The notes under the pieces were generated by a model that ran no database searches, had not been told where the DNA came from, and saw only the letters and a program-made list of their open reading frames with translations. The translations under genes were made by a program, and so were the position numbers. 64,000 nt of DNA. Source: Chanos chanos. Its lineage: Eukaryota > Chordata > Actinopteri > Gonorynchiformes > Chanidae. The stretch is taken from assembly GCF_902362185.1 (NCBI RefSeq), contig NC_044495.1, positions 36,699,711-36,763,710 on the forward strand, in the 5' to 3' direction. Positions 54,809 to 64,000 of this stretch are shown here, one piece after another. How positions within the stretch are numbered: the first letter of the stretch is position 1; the number at the start of each line of letters is the position of its first letter.

Positions 54809-57595
54809 CTATGGCTCCTCTTCCCCAGTGGATACGGCCAGTCTCATGGCTACGGCGAGGTGATCGGTGAGTCCCGCCAGCTGGGTAATGAAACTGAACT
54901 CCTCCACGTCCTGCAGGGGGCGACAGACACAACATCATGTGGGGCGTGTATTTCTGACAAAGCAGCTCACAAGATCACCTCCCACACACGCCACTCACAG
55001 GACTGGCCGTGTTATTATGAAACACACAGACAAAAACGTGTTATAGAATTATCAGTGGTTTGTGTGGGAGAATTTGTTTTTTTTTTACAAAGCTGTGGTT
55101 ATAACAGCATGCCGATATTTTATGACATACTTTGAAGATGTCAAAGCATAGCCTCATCACACACTCTCACACCCCCCCCCCTTCTCTCTCTCACTCTCTC
55201 TCTCACACACACACACACACCCACCACACTATGACACAGTATTGCCAAATATACAAATATAATGAAATCGGCACTTTCTCTTCAAAAACAGTATAAACAC
55301 ATAAGTATAGGCAGCCACATCTCTCAAGACTACAAACACTAGTAGGTAAGGTTATGGAAAGTACAAATATTGAACCATCACTTTTTTTTTTCATTTTTAA
55401 TATGATTTATTGAGATAATCTCTGCCACCCTCCCCCCTCCCCCCCCCAATTTATTTATTTATCTTTTAGGTAGAGTAGGCCATCATAAATGAGCCACATC
55501 CATTCCTAGAATAATCTAAAATGATCTGATACTAATCCAAGCTCTGTGACATGACTGCAAGATTAAAATTATTCTCACAACCAAATAAGCTTTTATTTTA
55601 TAGATACTTTTTGACCAGGTGGTGGCAGCATAGAGCCAAACCAATTACTGCTAGTTAATAACAGATACAATGCCACAAATATGATAGCTGTGACTTGTAA
55701 TTTGCTAAAATAAAAATTCTTCCATAAACTCTGTGTATTTGTTCTTGACTGTCTTTGACTACCTCTGCCTTATTTGATGTTAGGTCTTTTTAAAGGGACT
55801 TCACAGAACTTTTTCAAGGGAGCTTTGCTGAACAGGAGGACATACCACTTTCCATTCCTGTTGCAACCCCTCTTCACTGTAAAGGATGTAGTCGATCCTT
55901 CTCCCGTTCCCCTTCAATGGTATCTTCCGACCTTTCTGACTGTGACACTGGTTCTTGCTTGTGGGAAAAACCAAATACTCTTTCCTGCCCTCTTCATTCT
56001 CCATGACTCTGGGAAAAAGAGAAGTGAAACGTGTGTCATTATGATTGTGAGTTACGTAAATATGTTTTTGTGGGTTATGCGTGATGAGGCAGCATATACG
56101 TGTTTACATGTGTGACTTACTTCTGTAGGCTTTCTGGTGAACTGACCTCCTCATCATAGAGACCATCTGTGTCCAAGAAGGTACCTGTTAACACACACAC
56201 ACACACACATACCCCAACCATCAGAGTGAGGAAACCAGGCCCAGTAACATCCTTGTCAGATGACAACTAACAGTAAATGGATGCTTTCCGTGAACATATT
56301 TCAAACATAAAACTTTTTCTCAGATGTTTACTAACATTCTTTCCAACCACTTCCCCACAATGAATTTATACATTCACATATGCTATGTTTCTACATCAAG
56401 CCGAATGAAAGAAGCCCTTCATGGCAATACCTCAAGTAAGTAAATGAGCGATGTTATCGCTGAGCTAACGCAATCAAAACCTCTTAAGACAGTCCTCTCC
56501 GAGAGAGACACCCACTCACGGATCAGTCAGGTCATTGCTAGCTGCTTCAGTTACTGGCGAGAACCGTGACTCACCATTAAGACCAAAACTCTTATATCGC
56601 TTTGTCTCTTAACACACCAACTCCCCTGGACATCTCACACTTATTGGTCCCAACAGCTAAAATTAACGATGTCATTTAAAAAAAAAAGCCTTTTCTCTGT
56701 CTCATTCCAAACAGACTTAGAGAGAAAAGGGAATTTTTCCTTACACCTTTTTTTCTGTGCCAACCTATCAACTCTGACCATCTGCGCATTTTTGTGAGCT
56801 CTGAAGCGAGACGGCTAAATTAGCTCACACAAACTCAGAGAGCGAGACCCCACTGGAGGGACAAGGTTTTGTGTGTGTTCGAGCTTCAGCTTCAGCTCTG
56901 CTTTCATCTCACACTTTCAGTGTTGCTGGTTCTTTGAGGGCCATTTTAATGAATTCCAGTGAATTCCACATACATACTGGCTACGGTGAGAAACTGCAAT
57001 GATAATGACAAGTGAGGGTTCTCTTAAAATAGCAATAACTCCATTTGTTTTAAATATTTGGATTTTTGAGTGTCATATTGCTCCCCAATTTTGAATCTCT
57101 AAAGTTTGTCTTCCAAGCGATTGACACTGCTAGAAGGGTTTAAGATTAGCAAACGCTGACTCTGACAGATGGTTTATTCATGTTTTATGCAGTGAGCTTT
57201 GCAGCATCATGTCTAGTGACAAGACACATTCAGAATTCGGCGCTATAGTGTCAATAGTACGAGCAAACTATCTAGCCCAATTCACTGAGACTGCCATCTA
57301 GTGATGAAAATGGGGATGACCCGGTCATTATGTTGTCCACCTCGGGGAACCCGGCCTGTTGCGTTCTTAGATACAGATGATAAATGTGGCTCAAGGGGAT
57401 TTTCACTTTTGGTCAAAATAATACACAGTAATGCTGGAATGATTAAAATCGGATAAAAAAAACATAATGTAATATTGAATTAAATACTGAACCAAATGTA
57501 CTCACCTAAAGCCCATGGCTTATCTTCTCCAGGACCAATACGACATGGGTCTTTGAAATGGGTGAACAGAGCATGCTGCTGCTCCAGTTTGTCCT

Positions 57596-57651
<56 letters not shown>

Positions 57652-58732
57652 GTACTGAACAGGAGTCTGATGAAACATACAAAGTTTCCATATTTAGCAT
57701 GGTCTGCTTACTCCAGTGCCAAGGCCACCGTGGCTTCACTTGCCAAGCTCGCTGTGCCCGGCACAGACTGCGCTTTAAACTGGGGCATTTCATCAGCAGT
57801 GAGAATTACCGAAAAAAAGGACAGGTGTACCGCCAAATCAGAAAAAAGGCTTAAGGTCTGGTGTGGGCGGGTCTAGAAGTGTGGTTTACTGCAGAATGGT
57901 TGTGTATATATAAACCCTGTCATAGTAAGCACAGTGGACGTGCATACATTAATTTAGCAAAAATGTTCCAAACCTTTCCTTTCCAGATGCTATATCTCTT
58001 GTCATTGCAGTTACACACACTCTGACAGTACGTGGAAATGGTGTGATGGCCGTACCTGAGGAGCAGTTGTCGAAATTGAGGTCGCCGAGGACGACATCAA
58101 AGGCCACTAGGTCTTCCAGAGCCTTCTCCCCTTCCGGCTGTGACGTGGCTTTACGAAACTCCGCCCCCCACTCCAGCAGCAGGTCAAGCTGCTCACAACG
58201 CACAGACGCATCACCTGAAAAACAGACGTGTCTAGTAAATGAATGCCATATACAATATATAAATTAGCACACAAACACACATGAGCACACATAAATGATC
58301 AAATTCTGACAAATACATACATCCATATAAATTACCAAATACACACACACATACACACGCACACACGTACATTTATGTGTGTGAGAGAGTGTGCGTGTGT
58401 GTGTGTGTGAATGACATGCACTCTTTGTAAGTATCCTACATTTTTCACAAATTTACTGAATATAGTATAGCCTTTGGTGCTGAACAGAATTCGGATCATT
58501 TTGTCAAAGCCTGAGGGACAGTGAATATCTCAATACACCCATCCTCCCTCCCTCCCTCACACAATATCTTCAAGTACCACTCATTACAGTCATTATTCAT
58601 TTAAGTCAGTCTGGTATTTATTCACTCATTTTATTACACCTTCTTCCCAATGCTATACATCATGGCAAGTGATGAATGTGGCAATGTAGCAGTCTGCACA
58701 GCAAAGCTTAGTGAAGTACAGAGAGAGAGCGA

Positions 58733-58776
<44 letters not shown>

Positions 58777-58788
58777 GAGAGAGACAGA

Positions 58789-58832
<44 letters not shown>

Positions 58833-60806
58833 GAGAGAGACAGAGAGAGAGTCGGTAAAATACGAAGTTGATTTAATTGCTATCTGGCCCAAAAATAGAC
58901 AATAGATTTTGACAACGCAGCATGGCAGAATATCTCTTCTCTGTCAGAGATATGACAGAGATATGAAGCAGAGACAGAACCTGACTGCATACAGGATTAC
59001 TGACCAGAGTAAACCATTAGAAAAGGAGACGCAGACAAACAGGAATGCCAAACAAGAAGCGTGTATGTGGAATCTTAGATGCAGACACACTTCCTTTACT
59101 GTGAAAATATACACACACAAGGGGAGAATTCTTCAACATTTCTTCCATCTAATGATGACTTGTCATGAATGAAATGACTTGGTCAAATTCAGGCTCGTAA
59201 GAAGAGAGAGTTCCACAACCCTCAGCATCCAAACATGCTGCTCCACTCACACAAGCTTGTCATGATCCGTAACACATTCAGCAACTTGAGTATCACTGAT
59301 GAAATGCATCATTTGTATTGTAGTTATTATGTATTAAAAATCCTGATTATTAGATTGTTTATTAGTAGCTCTACTGCTTTGGCCGTAGTTCCATTAACTG
59401 TATTTCATGTGAGTAAAATTATGCGACAGGACAAAAGAAAGCGAGACAAAGAATAACACAGTGAAGAGAGAAAGTAAAAATGGAGAGCAGAGCGAGGAAA
59501 ATATATATAAAAAAAGCAGATGAGAAAAAAAGACAGAAAAAAAAAATCTAAAATTTTTATTTCTCTCCGGTGGGCTACGGCTCAGTGGAGCTGACACAGG
59601 AAGGCATACAGTAATAAAGGAGAAGGGAAAAGTACAGCAGGCCGACAGCATTTTACAACACACACACACACACACACAAATGTGCGCGCGCACGCACACA
59701 CACACACACACACACACACAAGCACACACACAAAGACACTTACAGAGCTCTCTCTCTCTCTTTTTGTATCAGCAGCTGGTAGTTACACATTCTGGGTAAC
59801 GGTTCTGCTGGGTAGAGTTTTAGTGTGGTTCACAGGATTGTGGAGCTGTTAAATGGAGTTTGCTCTAGCTTTCTGGTAGAAAAAGGCCAAGAACATAGCC
59901 TCATGTTCAGTCAATGCGAATCATTTTTTGGGTCAACAAGACAACATAAACGCATGACATATTTATAGTATGTAATGTAAATCCTCCCCCACTATACTGG
60001 CATAGGTCAAGATTATCATAAGAGCATATTCCAAACGACTCCAATGTGCGCATGCACACACACACACACACACACATGCACATACACACACACACACACA
60101 TACACACACAAATCCTTTCTCTCTCAGTGTATGTGTGTGTCTGTGTCTGAGAGAGACTGAGAAAGAGAGACAGTGAGAGAGAGAGAGAGAGAGAGAAAGA
60201 GAAAAATCTAGTAATAGAGATGTAGTAATAAAAGCAATATGAACGCCTCTCATACACTAATAAGGACAAACTCTGTCCAGCAGCATCACCCACAGCATAA
60301 TCAGGTCTCTTTCTTTTTCTCTTTCTCTCTCTCTCCCTCTCTCCTCACCTCCCTCATCTTTCATGTATCTTCTGAAATAGCCCTCATGCTATAATTAGAC
60401 ATGGGAGCAGACACAGATAGGCGTGGGAGGTGCCTGAAATAGCAGGGAGATCTGTCTTGGTAAAAAATGAGAGCTGGCGACCAGTGGCTTTAAATAGGGC
60501 CTGACGCTGAAGCCAGCGTGAGCTTGGTCGCCATGGGAACGGAGGATGTGTGCAAGTTTGATGTGTTCATTAATCTGCCAGGAAAGAGGCAAGCAAAGAG
60601 AGAGGTCAGTGTGCTGGTGATGTCACAATGGTCCCTAGCGCCAAATATGGGCAGACAAACGCACACGCACATATGGATAAAAAGGTTTATGTGTTTTAAG
60701 GGAAAGTCAAGGGCAGTCAAAAGCTGTAAGAGAATCGAGGGCTTCAGCTCTGAACCAGCAGTGCAAAAAAAGACCATATACATATACAGGAAACACAAAC
60801 ACACAC

Positions 60807-60850
<44 letters not shown>

Positions 60851-62005
60851 AACAAAACACATGCATACAAACACACACACACAGATATATTCAGTCCAAC
60901 ATACACATGCACATGTACACCCAACCACATACAAACACACACAGACACTGACAGAGTCTGCCTCGGCGATGACAAGCCCATTTTGCCCTCTGCTGGCTTT
61001 GTGTCTTTTCCTGTTAGGAGATGCACACAGACACATGCCAGAGGAGCAGCAAGACAAAGCCACAGCTGTCATCCCCACTCAATGTTAGAGCAGCAATAAG
61101 ACAAGCACAGTACACAACCTCAGATCACACTAACATATTCGACACAACCTAAGTTCACACTGACACACTATATACAGTACACAACCTCAGATCACACTAA
61201 CACACTCTACACAGTACACAACCTCAGATCACACTAACACACTCTACACAGTACACAACCACAGATCACACTAACACACTCTACACAGTACACAACCTCA
61301 GATCACACTAACACACTCTACACAGTACACAACCTCATATCACACTAACACACTCTACACAGTACACAACCACAGATCACACTAACACACTCTACACAGT
61401 ACACAACCACAGATCACACTAACACACTCTACACAGTACACAACCACAGATCACACTAACACACTCTACACAGTACACAACCACAGATCACACTAACACA
61501 CTCTACACAGTACACAACCTCAGATCACACTAACACACTCTACATTCTACACAACCACAGATCACACTAACACACTCTACACTCTACACAACCACAGATC
61601 ACACTAACACACTCTACACAGTACACAACCACAGATCACACTAACACACTCAACACAGTACACAACCACAGATCACACTAACACACTCTACACAGTACAC
61701 AACCTCAGATCACACTAACACACTCTACACTCTACACAACCACAGATCACACTAACACACTCTACACAGTACACAACCACAGATCACACTAACACACTCT
61801 ACACAGTTCACAGGTTCAGCTCACACCCATAGTTACACACTCAACACAGTACCAACCTCAGGGCTCTCCCTAACATTTACACACTCAACACAGTACATAA
61901 CTTCAGAGAATGCACTCTTAAACCCAGTAGACCAAGAAACCTAAGAACTTCCAGTACTGTTTAGTATGTGAAATTCCATGCATGAATGCATTTGCATACA
62001 TTAGT

Positions 62006-62046
<41 letters not shown>

Positions 62047-62181
62047 CGGGAACTAAGTCCAGAGATGACAGAGATGCATGGAGGGAGAGTTAATCAAACA
62101 GACTGGGTGGTCATGGGGGGATTTCCTCCACACTCCCTCAGGGCTCAGGGTTATAGTTGAATGACTGAATGATCACATATG

Positions 62182-62226
<45 letters not shown>

Positions 62227-62745
62227 CAGGGTTTCCGCTAGGATCTTTTCTTGTCGGTCTAGTGTCCTGAAATAATTTATTTTACCGGACAAATCTGACA
62301 CTTACTGGTCGCGTTTCAATAACAGTCTATGTTACAAATGCGAATATAACATACACCTAGGTTGATGAGAGAATGACAACGACCTCAAATCAGTTTGACT
62401 ATTTAATGAACAGTAACAATTAAACAAAACCTCAACATTAGCTGTTAAAAATGTAGGCTATTTAAAAACATGTGTAACCTGTAATATCTGTAGCCTGTTT
62501 AAAAAAAAAGGCTACGCTTACATGGCATCAAATGTAGCCTATAGACTACCAGGTAATGTTTTATTTTCTCCTTTTTTTCATTGCGGCAAAGTCCTCCGTT
62601 GCCGACTTGAAATTAAATGTGTCCAATGTGTCTTTGCAGCGTGCAATGTCCTGTTTAGGGATAGCCTATGTTATAGCTACGTTTCGTATGAGCATTATTA
62701 CCGGACATTTATCCTTTTTTTTATCAATTTTACCAGGCAAATGGA

Positions 62746-62810
<65 letters not shown>

Positions 62811-62840
62811 ATGTGTGTGTGTATGTGTGTGTATATATAT

Positions 62841-62871
<31 letters not shown>

Positions 62872-62919
62872 AACACACACGCACATATATATGTGTGTGT
62901 GTGTGTGTACGTGTGTATG

Positions 62920-62962
<43 letters not shown>

Positions 62963-63897
62963 GAATCTCACCCTGAAGCCTGTATCTCCTTATTCTCTTT
63001 GACTTTGCTTGGCATTTGAACCCTGTTTGATGTGTCGATTTTGCGCTTTGAAGTCTGGGTATAGTAACAGAATAGAACTACCATTCGACACGATTGTTGC
63101 TGGCTGCATTTCTCCCGTGGACTTTCACAAGTATAGCCAACTTTTCTGCTTTCAATTAACGTACCCTTGTTTGAATTTCCTTGTAAACTTTAAATGTTAT
63201 AAATGTTATAAATGTTATTCACTTTTGATTAATGACGGCATTAGTCTCCCTGTTTCTTCACAATCTCTCATTTGACTTAAGACAATTACAAATTTGTATT
63301 TTATGTGGAGTCTCTGACAACCGTGAGAAAGAAGATTTTCTTTGGTTACTTGCTAAATAAATGGTGAGCAGACCTTGAAAAGTTATCTGTAGTGACTAAT
63401 ACATTTTTGTAGTTGTTTGGGTGATAATTTTATAGTGCACAAAATTTTATTTCATTGGCAATTGTGGTTAAGTAGGGACTATTAATTTTTTTTATTTAAT
63501 GTGTTTCATTGTTACTGTGAATTATTTTAGAAAAAGGAGTGAGATAAAAAAGAATAAATGGCCCAAGGAGGTGATAATTACTTTGTTTCAGAATCTAGAG
63601 CTTGTGAATCTTTCACATCTTTCTCTCTCTTCAGTCTCTGAAACTGAGTGACAGTGGATCTACTTGGGGAAATTAAAAATCCTACGGTTTGATGCCTGTG
63701 CAATAACAGTGCTTCCTAGGGTGGTTTTGTGTGTGTGTATGTGTGTGTGAGAGAGAGAGAGAGAGAGAGGGAGAGAGAGTGTGTGTGTGTATAGTTTTGG
63801 TGTAAGATGGCAGACACATACCTTCAATAGCATGCAGATGAGTACATGTTATGTATCCCACAACCCTCTGTTCTTGATGGGAGGTGCCCACCTGCAC
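54809..63897 (-). CDS. smpd3: Neutral sphingomyelinase 2, 3' part (last six coding exons)
   Basis: Exons 63897-63822, 58214-58056, 57595-57506, 56184-56121, 56008-55846 and 54910-54809 join in frame to 217 residues plus stop; the 5' part lies beyond the right edge. The enzyme cleaves sphingomyelin to ceramide and phosphocholine at the inner face of the plasma membrane and Golgi. This piece is the C-terminal part of its endonuclease/exonuclease/phosphatase-fold catalytic domain: GYITCTHLHA, VLGDLNFDNCSS with the catalytic Asp, KLEQQHALFTHFKDPCR, GNGRRIDYILYSEEGL, and GLTDHLAVAMRL with the catalytic His 16 residues from the end, as recalled for human SMPD3. The end is GEEEP. The residue two after that His is Ala where SMPD3 has Pro. 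The paralogue smpd5 is the main alternative. Confidence 0.9.
57598..57648. repeat. GA microsatellite abutting an smpd3 splice acceptor
   Basis: (GA)n on the plus strand, so (TC)n on the coding strand, running directly into CTCTCAG/AGGACAAACTGG at the start of the exon ending at 57506. It serves as, or extends, the polypyrimidine tract. Confidence 0.85.
61105..61815. repeat. 37-bp minisatellite, about 19 units
   Basis: The unit is ACACAACCACAGATCACACT plus AACACACTCTACACAGT. Units alternate between ACCACAG and ACCTCAG variants and between TACACAGT and TACACTCT variants. Edges become degenerate on both sides. Confidence 0.93.
62226..62755. mobile_element. Possible hAT-type MITE
   Basis: The left end reads CAGGGTTTCCGCTAGGATC and the right end, reversed, reads CAGAGTTTCCATTTGCCTGG; both have TTACCGGACA words inside. 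It encodes no transposase and is bordered by GT repeats on the left and AT repeats on the right, so a target duplication cannot be read. Confidence 0.5.
62750..62960. repeat. Compound AT/GT/CA microsatellite
   Basis: Runs of (AT)n, (GT)n, (CA)n and (AT)n follow one another and could form a long hairpin because the GT and CA runs are inverted copies. Confidence 0.92.
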
Positions 63898-64000
63898 CTG
63901 TAGAAATACAGAGATGGGAGACAGAAAGAGAGGGAGAGAGATTTTAAAGAGAAAGTGTGGATGGATGAGATGTTTGACAACTCCTCTCTGCCAACAATCA

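Larger units (their letters stand above)
58215..63821 (-). other. 5.6-kb smpd3 intron, microsatellite-rich
   Basis: No exon or other gene is recognised inside. It contains GA tracts (58721-58850), CA tracts (59660-59730, 60055-60110, 60795-60845), a 37-bp minisatellite (61105-61815), GT tracts and AT tracts, plus a probable hAT-type MITE at 62226-62755. Confidence 0.7.

Noticed and set aside
54776-55135. Plus-strand frame overlapping the last smpd3 exon
   Set aside because: It is antisense to a conserved exon with proper splice sites and has no homology pattern.
61105-61815. CRISPR-like array
   Set aside because: Units are contiguous 37-bp repeats without unique spacers, and the genome is eukaryotic.

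Overview
The window looks like a teleost fish chromosome segment. It has small split genes with GT-AG introns, dense CA/GT, GA and AT microsatellites, Tc1-like and hAT DNA transposons, a tRNA-type SINE, an L2/Rex-like LINE tail, and a BEL/Pao and Ty3/gypsy load. It encodes fish-type CC chemokines and the 3' end of a neutral sphingomyelinase. Every recognised host gene lies on the minus strand.

Layout. 0-5.2 kb: a broken hAT transposase with a motif-rich terminal zone, a 5'-truncated Tc1-like element with one in-frame stop, then unassigned DNA. 5.2-46.6 kb: a tandem array of one CC chemokine family. Seven copies can be read as complete three-exon genes (8.4-9.2, 11.0-11.7, 23.5-24.2, 26.9-27.7, 29.9-30.6, 37.9-38.9 and 45.6-46.3 kb). 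One copy is split by a hAT end (32.8-33.8 kb), one is an old diverged copy (7.4-8.0 kb), two are exon-3 fragments (37.4 and 39.5 kb), two are promoter plus exon-1 stubs (12.5 and 28.6 kb), and there are fainter exon-2-like scars. The copies sit in duplicated spacers that also carry three copies of a Ty3/gypsy pol fossil. A young-looking, whole BEL/Pao element (12.74-20.07 kb) is inserted in one block. 46.6-50.2 kb: spacer, then a different single CC chemokine (CCL20-like spacing). 50-54.8 kb: gene-poor, microsatellite-rich. 54.8-63.9 kb: the last six coding exons of smpd3 (neutral sphingomyelinase 2); the gene continues past the right edge.

Chemokine array. Each intact copy encodes a signal peptide (exon 1), the CC-to-third-Cys core (exon 2), and the fourth Cys plus a Thr/Asn-rich tail (exon 3). 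There are two sequence classes: one with NSSSCC and usually GGNRICVDPEA, the other with SDCC and GGKKICVDPEV. The tail is built from 15-bp coding repeats and ranges from about 10 to over 100 residues between neighbours. Most copies keep a TATATAA box about 110 bp upstream of the ATG. A kB-like decamer upstream of it is kept in some copies and lost in others. The array is therefore diverging in tail length, cysteine framework and promoter, while two blocks (10.1-12.1 and 25.9-28.0 kb) are still nearly identical.

No unknown gene system was found. The strongest unusual signals are the variable mucin-like chemokine tails, the promoter divergence between copies, and the layered insertions that date the duplications. 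All calls come from reading the sequence; no database search or alignment program was run.
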